A stretch of DNA of 64,000 nucleotides from Shinella sp. WSJ-2 (GTDB taxonomy: Bacteria > Pseudomonadota > Alphaproteobacteria > Rhizobiales > Rhizobiaceae), in the NCBI RefSeq assembly GCF_003432075.1, contig NZ_QWBU01000004.1, positions 310,001-374,000 of the forward strand, in the 5' to 3' direction. The position numbers were made by a program, and so were the translations under genes. Below, in pieces: positions 44,394 through 53,914 of this stretch. The notes beneath the pieces were generated by a model, which worked only from the letters and a program-made list of their open reading frames with translations, was not told the origin of the DNA and did no database searches. Every line of letters begins with the position of its first letter. Within the stretch, counting starts at the first letter, position 1.

Positions 44394-47300
44394 CTAGAAT
44401 TTGACATTCAGACCCATTCTCCCTGTCAGAGTATGGGTATGCCCGAAATTATTCAGACTCGTATCGACCGTGGCTTCGCCATAGATGGCGTATTTATCAT
44501 CGCCCCAACTGTATGTGCCCCCTAAACCGAGCCCACCCCAGAGTGCCTCCTGCTCGGTCATGAACTTGACACCGGAAACCCGGACATCCGAGTTCGACTG
44601 TAAGTCGTAGTAGAGGTTCGCAACGCCATAGGCATGGAGACGACGTGTCTGGCCGTTTCGATCGGCCCAGCTGTTCTCGTAGTCGGCAGACATGCCAAGG
44701 CGCCCTCTGAGCCTATGCGCGTCCTTCAGTGAAACCGCACCGCCGAAGGGATCGGTGAAGTCGTCGTAGTCGATTCTCGAATAGGTCAACTGCGCCTGCG
44801 GGGTCACTGACCAATTGGCGCCAAGCGCAATCTGTTGTCCTGCCTCCAGTCCGAATGCATAGCCGAAGCCATCATTGCCCGAGATCCGGCCGCTAGCCAC
44901 AGCGGAAGAAGTAAGGTCGCTGTCGTACCAGGTGGCGTTCGCTTGGGCATCCACATAAAGGCCGGATGTCCCGTACCAGGTCATCGACCCATCAAGACCA
45001 AAACCGGTACTTGTGATCGAGCCGTCGCCGAAAGTCGAAGACACATCGGCGGAGACTGTGCCGTAGCGCCCGGAAAAACCGAGGACCAGATCACCTGCAT
45101 CTCCAGAGTAGAGCTCGCCATCGGCCCCGCCCTGCAATTGCCAGATGTCTACATCATAATTCGCGCCTGTAGTCGACCGTCTTGGGTCGATACTAACCTG
45201 TCGCCCGAGGATCCGCCCCCACATGCCGCGTCCCGCACCGTCGGCATTGGCCGCCGAGGTCGCCACGGTGGTGCCGCTTGACCATGAGCGGTTGCCAAGG
45301 CGCTGTTGCAGCGTATCAAGTTGGTTGAAACTCTGCAGCACGTCTGCATAGACCTCGTAGATCGGAGTGAGCGGCTGGTAGAGAGGAGTTTCGGCATCCA
45401 GGACCGAGCGCAGATACCAATCACCGTCGGTGGGTGTGCTCCCGCCGCCCTGGTAAAGGCGATACGCGTAGGCACCCGCTATCACCGCCTGGTCGCCCTC
45501 GAACACATAGTTCCCGAGAAGCGTGAAGCTGCCGTCCGACACGCCGGCGACATCGATGATCTTGATGCCTTCGGAGGTTTGTGCCCCGACACCGGCGAGG
45601 TTGGTCACGTGCACATTTGTGTTGCCCGACGTATTGCCGGTAACGATCAGTTTGTCGGTGGCGGAACTGTCATCGCCAAGTACGGTCTCGATTTCCAGCG
45701 TGCCCCCGCGGCCGACATAATCGCCGGCGACGGTGAGCATGCCGATCGAATCTCCGGGTGCAATCGTGCCTCCGGCAAAGTTCGTGGTTTCTCCCACCTG
45801 TCCGATGCCCTGAAGTCTCCCGCCTTTGACCGCCATCGATCCGCCCAGAACGCCGTTGACCGATAGAACTCCCTTTTGGACCTGGGAACTGCCAGTCAGG
45901 GCAGAACTGTCGCCCGTGAGAATGGTGGTTCCCATGCCGATCTGGTCAATGCCGCCGGTTCCGGTAATTGCACCGTCGAATGTCACAACATCCGTGCGAT
46001 TGAAGGCCAGAGTGCCGTTGTTGGTCACGTCGCCCAGAAGCGAGCCCGTCGTGCCACCGTCTCCGAGTTCCAAGGTGCCGTCGGCAATCGTTGTCCCGCC
46101 AGTATAAGTGTTGTCGGCAGTGAGAACGGTCTTCCCGCTGCCGGTCTGGTGGACACGCCCTACCCCCGAGATGACGCCGTCGAATGTCACGGCATCCGCG
46201 CGGTTGAACGCCAGAATTCCGTTGTTGGTGACGTTGCCGCGGATCGAGCCCGAGGTGCCGCCGTTGCCGAGTTCCAGCGTGCCGTTGGCGATCCTGGTCC
46301 CGCCGCTATAGCGGCTGTCGCCGGTCAGAGTAGTTGTACCCGAACCAAGCTTGTTGAGAGAACCGCTACCGGTGATCGTGCCATTGAAGGTAATGTCGTC
46401 GGAGCGGTTGAACGCCAGGATACCGTTGTTCGTAACGTTACCCTCGAGGCTGCCCGAGGTGGCACCATTGCCCACCTGCAGCGTTCCGGCGGTGATCGTC
46501 GTGCCGCCGGTCTGCGTTGCATTGCCGGAGATGACGAGGTTTCCCGCCCCATCCTTGATCAGGGAACCCACGCCGCTCACACTGCCGGTGAGCGTCGCCG
46601 TCGTGCCTGCGCCGGTCCGGAATGTACCTGCGCCAGCCAGATCCACGTTGCGGCCGGAGGTGATGTCGGCGGTGGTGTTGAGCGTACCGCCATCGAACGA
46701 CAAACCACCCGTGGCCGCGCCAAGATTGGCGTCGGAGGCGATCTGCACCGTGCCGCCGTTAATCGCCGTGCCGCCGGTATAGGTGTTCGTGCCGCGCAGC
46801 ACGAGCGTGCCGAGATCGGTCTTGACGAGCTGGCTGGTGCCGGTCAGGTCCGCGTCGATGGTGGCGGTATACCCCGCACCTGTCGCCGTCCCGTCGCCGA
46901 CGCGAACCGTCGCCTGCGGCCCGACGAGCGTCAGCGCATCGCCAGTGACCGCATAGCCATCGGTGGCAAACTGCATGCCCGCAACCTTCACAGCACCGTC
47001 GCTATTGTCCACCGTCACCGTGCCGGACGCACCGGCAAAGACGGCGAAGCTGCCGTTCTCATAGGGCGCATTGATCGTCCCGGTCGCCTCGGTCCAATTG
47101 TCGTCGGCGCCACCAACATGCCAGACGCCGTCGCCACCGTTGATCGTCCCGTCATTCTTGAGACCGGCACCACCGTCCCAGAAACTCAGGTCCAGCCCTG
47201 CCGTATTGATCAGGTTTACCTGGTGGTTCACCGCCGTCTGCAGGATGGTGTCGCTGCCAAACGGCATCGTACCGAGTTCAAGTCCGTTGTCGGTCAGCGT

Positions 47301-49583
47301 GCCGTCGTAGTTGAACACGCGGTAAATGCCGCTGCCGAAAGTGCCGCCGGACGATACGGACACATTGAGCGTCCCGTCCAGGATCAGGTCACCGCCGACA
47401 TTGACCAAATCGTTGAGGGCGCCGCCGACCACGCCTGCTTCGCCGAACTGGTAGTTCAATGTCGCGCCGCTGGCGAGCGACAGGTCGCCGTTGATCGTCA
47501 AGGTGCCCGGACTGTTGCCCGGCGCCAGGACCGCACCGTCAGCAATCGTTACGTCGCCGCCCAGCGTGCCGCTGCCGCCGAGCGTGGCGCCGCTGTTGAC
47601 CGTGGTCAATCCGGTCGCCGCACTCTGGTCGCCGTTGACCAAAAGCGTACCGCTATTCACGGCAGTGGCGCCGAGATAGCTGTTGTTCGCGGTCAGTTCC
47701 AGCACACCGGCGCCGTTCTTGACCATCGTTCCGCCGCCCGAGATGACGCCGTCGAACACTAAGGTGTTGGACCGATCAAAGATCAGTGTACCGTTGTTTG
47801 TAACATTCCCGGCGACGGAGCCCGTGGTGCCGCCGTTGCCCAGTTGTAACGTGCCGCGTGCAATCGTGGTGTTGCCTGCAGAGGTATTGTCAGCGGTCAG
47901 CGTCGTCTTGCCGGTGCCGGCCTGTTCAATGCCGCCGTTGCCCGAGATCAGGCCAGAAAAAATCACATTGTCCGAGCGGTTGAACGCCAGGATGCCGTTG
48001 TTGGCGACGTCTCCGAGGATGCTACCGGTCGTGTTGCCATCGCCCAGCTGGAGCGTGCCGGCCGTAATCGTCGTGCCGCCGGTATAGCTGTTGCCTGCCG
48101 TCAGGATCGTGGTACCCAAACCGGCTTTTTCAACCGCGCCATTGCCCGAGATGACGCCGTCGAATGTCACTGAATCCGCGCGGTTGAAGGCCAGAATACC
48201 GTTATTGGTAACGTCGCCAAGGATCGAACCTGTCGTCCCCCCGTTACCAAGCCGCAGGATGCCTTCGACGATTGTGGTACCGCCACCGAAAGTGTTCTCA
48301 CCGGTGAGAGTCAGTGTACCCAGGCCGTCCTTGGTCAAGCCGCCCACGCCGGCGATTACAGGAGCAATGCGGATATTGTAACCATTTGTGTCGATGATTC
48401 CACCGCCGGCGCCAAGGTTGACCTGCTGACTGCCGTAATCGTAAAAGAACCAGGCGTTATCAGTGATGGCACGCACAATACCGCCATCAATTGTCAGATC
48501 CGCAATTCCGATGCCGCCGCTGAACCCACTCGTTTCCAGAATCCCGCGAGCCCCAGGCGTGCCGTTGATGTTCAGCGTCCCGCTCGCATCTGTCGCTGAA
48601 ACACCGAGGTCAATGCCCCCCTGTGCGAAAACGCGCGCCCCGTCTTCGATCGTCATCGAACCTACACCGAAATTACCCAGGTTGAGGTTGAAGTCCGTCA
48701 CCTCCCAGCTCGAATTGCTTCCCGTCACTGTAACGGTTCCGACGCTGCCGGCACCTGCTCCCACATAGCCTTGGGAACTCGTGACGGTGGCGCCGTCTTC
48801 GACAAGCAAGGTACCTATGCCGTAACTGCCGACGGTAAGTTGTCCGGAATTGACCCATGTCGAGGCTCCGCCGGTGACAACCGCATCCGCGACATTCAAG
48901 TCGCCGATGATAGCCAGGGTATTTGAGACACGCCCGCCATCCTCAATCCGCAAACTTCCATTATCGATGGTCAGCCGTCCTGTATTTTCCCAGGATGAAC
49001 CGGTCCCGGAAACCAGCGCGCCGCCGTGGAAAAATAGCCCAAGATAGGCATCCGTGTTTACGAGAACCTTGCCGCCATTGAGGATATTCAGTGAGCCAGT
49101 GGCGCTTTCACCAACCACGAAATAGCTGTTGTTGATCCAGGTCGAGGCGTTCCCGCCACCATCATCTCCCGACACCGTGGCAACGCCGTCGACAAAGCCG
49201 TAGCTGTTGGAGACCAGGCCGCCGTTTTCGATATTGAAAGCCCCGCCATCCGCACGGGTTTCCGTGGTCGTCAGTGTCGACCCCGCCCCCGTCACGGTCA
49301 AAGTGCCGCCAGACCCTATGGTTACAGTGTCCCCTTTAGCAGCGTTGCCTGAGATGACGGCGTCGCCAGGGTTCACCTCTATAGACGTCGACGCATCCGG
49401 CACGGCCGAAGTATTCCAGTTTCCGGCGTCGAACCAGTCGTCGTTCCCCGATGCTCCGGTCCAGGCAGTCTGCGCCAATACAGGGTGTGCGGTGCCAGCC
49501 ATTAGGCAACCAAGCAATGCAACGCGAGGCAGCAATAAATTGCGCCATCCGGCTACTGGATCGTATCCAGTTCGCACCGGCAT
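44394..49583 (-). CDS. Giant autotransporter (type Va secretion) with PATR-type repeats
   Basis: A 1,729-aa surface protein. After a long signal region (LLLPRVALLGCLMAGTAHPV, then LAQ), the passenger begins with T5SS/PEP-CTERM-type repeats (patterns like STWVNSGQLTVGSYGIGTLL). It continues with six copies of a ~70-aa unit built on V(T/A)NNG.LAFNR and G(T/N)T(T/I)..GTLQLG, typical of beta-helix passengers. The last ~270 residues are an outer-membrane beta-barrel starting near GRGMWGRILGRQ and ending with Phe (GRMGLNVKF), as autotransporters do. An open frame extends to 49730 with other possible starts. It probably mediates adhesion or aggregation. Confidence 0.92.
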   Translation of the reverse strand: MPVRTGYDPVAGWRNLLLPRVALLGCLMAGTAHPVLAQTAWTGASGNDDWFDAGNWNTSAVPDASTSIEVNPGDAVISGNAAKGDTVTIGSGGTLTVTGAGSTLTTTETRADGGAFNIENGGLVSNSYGFVDGVATVSGDDGGGNASTWINNSYFVVGESATGSLNILNGGKVLVNTDAYLGLFFHGGALVSGTGSSWENTGRLTIDNGSLRIEDGGRVSNTLAIIGDLNVADAVVTGGASTWVNSGQLTVGSYGIGTLLVEDGATVTSSQGYVGAGAGSVGTVTVTGSNSSWEVTDFNLNLGNFGVGSMTIEDGARVFAQGGIDLGVSATDASGTLNINGTPGARGILETSGFSGGIGIADLTIDGGIVRAITDNAWFFYDYGSQQVNLGAGGGIIDTNGYNIRIAPVIAGVGGLTKDGLGTLTLTGENTFGGGTTIVEGILRLGNGGTTGSILGDVTNNGILAFNRADSVTFDGVISGNGAVEKAGLGTTILTAGNSYTGGTTITAGTLQLGDGNTTGSILGDVANNGILAFNRSDNVIFSGLISGNGGIEQAGTGKTTLTADNTSAGNTTIARGTLQLGNGGTTGSVAGNVTNNGTLIFDRSNTLVFDGVISGGGTMVKNGAGVLELTANNSYLGATAVNSGTLLVNGDQSAATGLTTVNSGATLGGSGTLGGDVTIADGAVLAPGNSPGTLTINGDLSLASGATLNYQFGEAGVVGGALNDLVNVGGDLILDGTLNVSVSSGGTFGSGIYRVFNYDGTLTDNGLELGTMPFGSDTILQTAVNHQVNLINTAGLDLSFWDGGAGLKNDGTINGGDGVWHVGGADDNWTEATGTINAPYENGSFAVFAGASGTVTVDNSDGAVKVAGMQFATDGYAVTGDALTLVGPQATVRVGDGTATGAGYTATIDADLTGTSQLVKTDLGTLVLRGTNTYTGGTAINGGTVQIASDANLGAATGGLSFDGGTLNTTADITSGRNVDLAGAGTFRTGAGTTATLTGSVSGVGSLIKDGAGNLVISGNATQTGGTTITAGTLQVGNGATSGSLEGNVTNNGILAFNRSDDITFNGTITGSGSLNKLGSGTTTLTGDSRYSGGTRIANGTLELGNGGTSGSIRGNVTNNGILAFNRADAVTFDGVISGVGRVHQTGSGKTVLTADNTYTGGTTIADGTLELGDGGTTGSLLGDVTNNGTLAFNRTDVVTFDGAITGTGGIDQIGMGTTILTGDSSALTGSSQVQKGVLSVNGVLGGSMAVKGGRLQGIGQVGETTNFAGGTIAPGDSIGMLTVAGDYVGRGGTLEIETVLGDDSSATDKLIVTGNTSGNTNVHVTNLAGVGAQTSEGIKIIDVAGVSDGSFTLLGNYVFEGDQAVIAGAYAYRLYQGGGSTPTDGDWYLRSVLDAETPLYQPLTPIYEVYADVLQSFNQLDTLQQRLGNRSWSSGTTVATSAANADGAGRGMWGRILGRQVSIDPRRSTTGANYDVDIWQLQGGADGELYSGDAGDLVLGFSGRYGTVSADVSSTFGDGSITSTGFGLDGSMTWYGTSGLYVDAQANATWYDSDLTSSAVASGRISGNDGFGYAFGLEAGQQIALGANWSVTPQAQLTYSRIDYDDFTDPFGGAVSLKDAHRLRGRLGMSADYENSWADRNGQTRRLHAYGVANLYYDLQSNSDVRVSGVKFMTEQEALWGGLGLGGTYSWGDDKYAIYGEATVDTSLNNFGHTHTLTGRMGLNVKF
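45960..46500 (-). repeat. Repeat block in the autotransporter passenger (copies 4-6)
   Basis: Three tandem units with a period of about 204-210 bp, each encoding V.NNG.LAFNR.D and GGT(T/R)I..GTLELG. The conserved cores lie near 45,976, 46,186 and 46,390. The DNA is similar enough between units to allow recombination. Confidence 0.75.
47755..48260 (-). repeat. Repeat block in the autotransporter passenger (copies 1-3)
   Basis: Three more units of the same ~70-aa repeat, with cores near 47,755, 47,965 and 48,166. They are separated from the downstream block by about 1.3 kb of non-repetitive passenger sequence. Units 1 and 5 are especially alike (NNGILAFNRAD.VTFDGVIS). Confidence 0.75.
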
Positions 49584-49955
49584 GGATGAGTTTGACGACA
49601 AGAACTGCGTTCCACCTGCTCGGATCGGCGATGGATGAAAAGAAAACCCGCAAATCGGGGCTACCGAAAGGAATTCTGGGCTTCTCGTCGAACCCTGCAA
49701 TTTGCGCATCGTCCTTGTCCATATTAACAAGCTGAAAAGGACGCAAAACCAGACCTATCCAAAGAAGACCATTTTTTGGTTAATCGATGGTAAATGGAAG
49801 TTGTACTTACATCCGATGGCACAATGAAAAGCACATCACGTTATCGATGGGCTCACGCAGTCCCAGCCAAGCTAACCCTATAAAATGGTTCAGCTTTTAT
49901 CCGCATCTCCCGGCTTGCATATTTCCCTTTTCATCCTTGTCCAGAAAGACGCCAT

Positions 49956-50954
49956 CTAAAGCGTCGGGAAGTGGCAGGCGACCTTGCGATCAGCGCCGAA
50001 GGAATGCGGCTCGGGGCGCTCGGTGCGGCAGCGATCCCGAGCAATCGGACAGCGTGGATGGAAGCGGCAGCCAGAGGGCGGGTTGAGCGGGCTCGGCACA
50101 TCACCGGTCAGGAGGATGCGCTTGCGCGACCCGCCGGGCGTCGTCTCCACTACGGGTACGGCCGAGATCAGCGCCTGGCTGTAGGGATGGGCAGGCGCTG
50201 AAAACACCGCTTCGGCGGGACCTTCCTCGACCACCGACCCCAGATACATCACCGCGATGCGCGTCGAGACCTGCCGCACCACCGAGAGGTCATGGGCGAT
50301 GAAGATATAGGTGAGGCCGAGCTTTTCCTGGAGATCGGCGAGCAGGTTGACGATCTGCGCCTGCACCGACACATCGAGCGCCGAGACCGGCTCGTCCAGC
50401 ACCACCAGATCCGGATTGAGCGCGATGGCGCGGGCAATGCCGACACGCTGGCGCTGACCGCCGGAAAATTCATGCGGATAGCGCGCGACGTGGTCCGGCA
50501 GCAGGCCGACGATATCGAAGAGTTCGGCGACGCGCCTGTCGATTTCGGCCGCGGAAAGCTTGGTGTGGATGCGCAGCGGCTCGGCGACGAGATCGCCGAC
50601 GCGGCGGCGCGGATTGAGCGAGGCGGAGGGGTCCTGGAACACCATCTGCAGACGGCGGCGCAGCGGCCGCATCTCGCGCAGCGACTTGCCGGTGATGTCG
50701 TCGCCCTCGAAGAACAGCTTGCCGCCGGTGATGTCGTAAAGCCGGACGAGGCAGCGGGCGAGAGTCGACTTTCCGCAGCCGGATTCGCCAACGAGCCCGA
50801 GCGTTTCGCCGCGCCGCACCGTCAGCGAGACATTGTCGACGGCATGCACGGTCCGCCGGCCCTCCGCCGAAAAACGGGTGCCGATGGAAAACCGCTTCAT
50901 CAGCGCGCGGGTTTCGAGGATGGGGCCTTCCGTTGTGGTCATCGTGTCGCTCAT
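49956..50954 (-). CDS. Oligopeptide ABC transporter ATP-binding protein (DppF type)
   Basis: A 332-aa ATPase with Walker A GESGCGKSTLARC, signature [14 protein letters not shown], Walker B LVVLDEPVSALDVSVQAQ and the C-terminal oligopeptide-type Cys cluster (CRFHPRCPIARDRC), which matches a [4Fe-4S]-like motif of Dpp/Opp ATPases. It is the last gene of the peptide operon and overlaps its partner ATPase (ATGA). Confidence 0.93.
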   Translation of the reverse strand: MSDTMTTTEGPILETRALMKRFSIGTRFSAEGRRTVHAVDNVSLTVRRGETLGLVGESGCGKSTLARCLVRLYDITGGKLFFEGDDITGKSLREMRPLRRRLQMVFQDPSASLNPRRRVGDLVAEPLRIHTKLSAAEIDRRVAELFDIVGLLPDHVARYPHEFSGGQRQRVGIARAIALNPDLVVLDEPVSALDVSVQAQIVNLLADLQEKLGLTYIFIAHDLSVVRQVSTRIAVMYLGSVVEEGPAEAVFSAPAHPYSQALISAVPVVETTPGGSRKRILLTGDVPSPLNPPSGCRFHPRCPIARDRCRTERPEPHSFGADRKVACHFPTL

Positions 50955-51910
50955 GCTTGCGCCTCCAGAAGACAGGCGGCGGCGTGGGGGCCATCCCCGA
51001 GGGCAGGTTTCTCTGCGGCGCAGGCGTCGTAACGCAGCGGACAGCGTGGACCGAAGGCGCAGCCCTGCGGCAGGCGCAGAAGCGACGGCGGGGAGCCGGG
51101 AATGGCCGGCAGGCGGCGCGGCTTCTCGCCGGTTAGCGGCGGAATCGAGCCGAGCAGCGCGCGGGTGTAGGGGTGGCGCGGATCGGCAAACAGCGCGGAT
51201 CGGCTGCCGCGCTCCACCACCCGGCCGGCATACATGACCATCACCCGGTCGGCGAGTTCGGAGACCACGCCCATGTCATGCGTGATGAAGACGACGGCCG
51301 AATTGTGGGTGGCGCGCAGCTTGCGCACGAGATCGAGAATGCCGGCCTGCACGGTGACGTCGAGCGCCGTCGTCGGTTCGTCGGCGACAAGTAGCGCCGG
51401 GTTGCAGGAAAGCGCCATGGCGATGACGGCACGCTGGCGCATGCCGCCGGACAGCTGGTGCGGATACCGCGACATGGCCTCACGCGGATTGGGGAAGTTC
51501 ACCTCCGCCAGAAGCTCCTCCACCCGGTCCAGCGCCTTCGCCTTGCTGATATTCTGGTGGGCGCGGATCTGCTCGGCGATCTGCCAACCGATCGTATAGA
51601 CCGGCGTCAACGCCGTCATCGGGTCCTGGAAGATCATGGCGATCTCGTTGCCGCGCAGGCGGCGCAACTCCTTCGCCGGCAGGCCGACCAGCTCACGGCC
51701 CTTGTAGCGGATCGAGCCTTCGATCGTCGCATTGGGATCGGTGATCAATCCCATGACGGCGAGCAGCGAGACGGTCTTGCCGGAGCCAGATTCGCCGACG
51801 ACACCGAGGATTTCGCCCTCGTCGAGATCGAAGGAGACGCCGTCGATGGCCCACACAAGGCCGTCTTCGGTGCGGAACGAGACTTTCAGGTCACGCACGG
51901 AGAGCATCAT
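50951..51910 (-). CDS. Oligopeptide ABC transporter ATP-binding protein (DppD type)
   Basis: A 319-aa ATPase with Walker A GESGSGKTVSLLAVMGL, signature LSGGMRQRAVIAMAL, Walker B LLVADEPTTALDVTVQAG and the C-terminal Cys motif CAFGPRCPLRYDAC. It forms a heterodimer with the DppF-type ATPase. Its start overlaps the stop of the upstream permease gene, so the four transport genes are translated together. Confidence 0.93.
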   Translation of the reverse strand: MMLSVRDLKVSFRTEDGLVWAIDGVSFDLDEGEILGVVGESGSGKTVSLLAVMGLITDPNATIEGSIRYKGRELVGLPAKELRRLRGNEIAMIFQDPMTALTPVYTIGWQIAEQIRAHQNISKAKALDRVEELLAEVNFPNPREAMSRYPHQLSGGMRQRAVIAMALSCNPALLVADEPTTALDVTVQAGILDLVRKLRATHNSAVVFITHDMGVVSELADRVMVMYAGRVVERGSRSALFADPRHPYTRALLGSIPPLTGEKPRRLPAIPGSPPSLLRLPQGCAFGPRCPLRYDACAAEKPALGDGPHAAACLLEAQA

Positions 51911-52878
51911 GACGTCCTCACGCGGGGATCGAGAAGGATATAGACGAAATCGACCACCGCATTGGCGATAACCACGAACATCGAGGCATACATCACCGTG
52001 GCCATGATCATCGGCAGGTCGAGGTTCTGCATCGCGTCATAGGTGAGCTTGCCGATGCCGTTGAGGCCGAAGACCACCTCGGTCAACAGTGCCGAACCGC
52101 CGACGAGCGCGCCGAAATCGAGGCCGAACAGGGTGACGAAGGCGATCAGCGAGGTGCGCAGCGCATGGCGCAGCAGGATGCGCGTCTCCGAGAGACCCTT
52201 CGCCCGCGCCGTGCGGATGAAGTCCTCTTGCATGGATTCGATGATCGCGGCGCGCAGCACGCGGCCATAGATGCCGATATAGAGCACGGCGAGCGTGATC
52301 CACGGAATGACCAGCGTCAGGAACCAGCCCTTCGGATCGCTCATCAGCGGCTTGTAGCCGAGCGGCGGCACCCAGGAGAACAGCCAGGTATCGTGATAAC
52401 GGCTCTGGGTGATGAGGTTCATCACCTCGCCGAGCCAGTAGACCGGCATGGAAATGCCGATCAGGCCGAGCGCCATCAGCAGTTTGTCCAGCCAGCTGTC
52501 GCGCGTGGCCGCCGCGACAATGCCGATGATCACGGAGACCACGACCCAGAGGATCGCCGCGCCGAAGACCAGGGACAGCGTGACCGGGATGGCGTCGAGC
52601 ACGGCCGGCACGACCTTCCAGCCGCGATTGACGAAGGAGGTGAGATCGCCTGTCACAAAGATCTTCTGCATCATCAGGCCGTACTGCACATAGAGCGGCC
52701 GGTCGAAGCCGAAGGAGTGGCGCACGGCTTCCAGCACCTCGGGCGAGGCGTTGCGGCCGGCGATGCGTGCGGCGGGATCGGAGCCGGGCGTGGCGAAGAA
52801 TATCAGGAAGACGATGACGGAAATGCCGAACATCACGAACAGCATTTGACCGAAGCGGCGCAGGATGGCGTAGATCAT
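51907..52878 (-). CDS. Oligopeptide ABC transporter permease (DppB type)
   Basis: A 323-aa inner-membrane protein with six helices. It opens like DppB/OppB (ILRRFGQMLFVMFGISVIVF) and has the long periplasmic loop with FGFDRPLYVQYGL and the coupling loop RTARAKGLSETRILLRHALR. Start and stop overlap both neighbours by 1-4 bp. It forms the peptide channel with the next permease. Confidence 0.93.
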   Translation of the reverse strand: MIYAILRRFGQMLFVMFGISVIVFLIFFATPGSDPAARIAGRNASPEVLEAVRHSFGFDRPLYVQYGLMMQKIFVTGDLTSFVNRGWKVVPAVLDAIPVTLSLVFGAAILWVVVSVIIGIVAAATRDSWLDKLLMALGLIGISMPVYWLGEVMNLITQSRYHDTWLFSWVPPLGYKPLMSDPKGWFLTLVIPWITLAVLYIGIYGRVLRAAIIESMQEDFIRTARAKGLSETRILLRHALRTSLIAFVTLFGLDFGALVGGSALLTEVVFGLNGIGKLTYDAMQNLDLPMIMATVMYASMFVVIANAVVDFVYILLDPRVRTS

Positions 52879-53894
52879 CAGGTGCGCCCCAGTTGAACCT
52901 TCGAGCGCGGGTCGAGCGCATCGCGCAGACCGTCGCCGAAGACGTTGAGCGCCATTACGGCCAGTGCAATGGCGATACCCGGCGCGAGCGCCACGAGCGG
53001 ACGGGTGTAGAGCAGCGCCTGTCCGTCCTGGATGATCGTGCCCCAGCTCGCGGCCGGCGGCTGCACGCCGATCGACAGGAAGGACAGAGCCGATTCCGTC
53101 AGCATGTTCAGCGCCATCATCAGCGGCACGAAGACGATGAGCGTCGTCGTGATGTTCGGCTGGATGTCGCGCCAGAGGATGTGCCAGCCGGGCACGCCGA
53201 GATTGATGGCGGCCAGCACGAATTCGCTGTTGCGCAGCGACAGAACCTGGCCGCGGATGGGCCGCGCCACATAGGGCACATAGACGATGCCGATGATGAT
53301 GACGGGCAGCCAGAGACTGCCGGATTCAATTGTGATCGGGCCGATGGAAATGCCGGCGGTGATGGTGACGATGGAAAGCGAGATCGCCAGAAGATAGATC
53401 GGGAAGGCCCAGAGGATATCGAGCAGCCGCGACAGGACCGTGTCCGTGACGCCACCGAAATAGCCGGCGACGAGGCCGGCCGTGGTGCCGACGATCAGCG
53501 TGAAGACCGTGGCGGCGGCCGCGATCATCAGCGAGCTCAGCCCGCCATAGAGCAGGCGCGCCATGACGTCCCGCCCCTGGTTGTCGGCGCCGAGGAAGTA
53601 GTTGCCGAGCTCCCAGGTCGGGCCGATCGGCGTGTAGCCAAGGCCGAGACCTTCGGTGGAGGCCTCCATCACCGGCACTTCGACGCCATCGATATGGATG
53701 ACGGCATCAAGCGTCGATGTGAACGGGTCCACGCCCGCCCAGCGCGCATAAAGCGGCGCGCTGAGACAAGAAAGGACGATGACGACGACGATGGCCAGGG
53801 ACGCCATGGCGGCCCTGTTGCGTCTCAGGCGCGCGAAAGCGAGGGCCCAAGGCCCTCGCGTCCGGCGCTGCACAGCAACGGCTTCATTCGACAC
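52878..53894 (-). CDS. Oligopeptide ABC transporter permease (DppC type)
   Basis: A 338-aa inner-membrane permease. It has the DppC-type N-terminus (LAFARLRRNRAAMASLAIVV), a large periplasmic loop containing FLGADNQGRDVMARLLYGG, and the coupling loop around LAAINLGVPGWHILWRDIQP. The GTG at 53892-53894 is preceded by GGAGGGG; upstream frames overlap the binding-protein gene. It is 20 nt downstream of that gene. Confidence 0.92.
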   Translation of the reverse strand: MSNEAVAVQRRTRGPWALAFARLRRNRAAMASLAIVVVIVLSCLSAPLYARWAGVDPFTSTLDAVIHIDGVEVPVMEASTEGLGLGYTPIGPTWELGNYFLGADNQGRDVMARLLYGGLSSLMIAAAATVFTLIVGTTAGLVAGYFGGVTDTVLSRLLDILWAFPIYLLAISLSIVTITAGISIGPITIESGSLWLPVIIIGIVYVPYVARPIRGQVLSLRNSEFVLAAINLGVPGWHILWRDIQPNITTTLIVFVPLMMALNMLTESALSFLSIGVQPPAASWGTIIQDGQALLYTRPLVALAPGIAIALAVMALNVFGDGLRDALDPRSKVQLGRT

Positions 53895-53914
53895 GCAAAC
53901 CCCTCCGACGGGTA

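Noticed and set aside
45876-47762. A 628-codon open frame on the plus strand within the autotransporter
   Set aside because: It is the complement of the repetitive passenger; its repeats only mirror those of the real gene.
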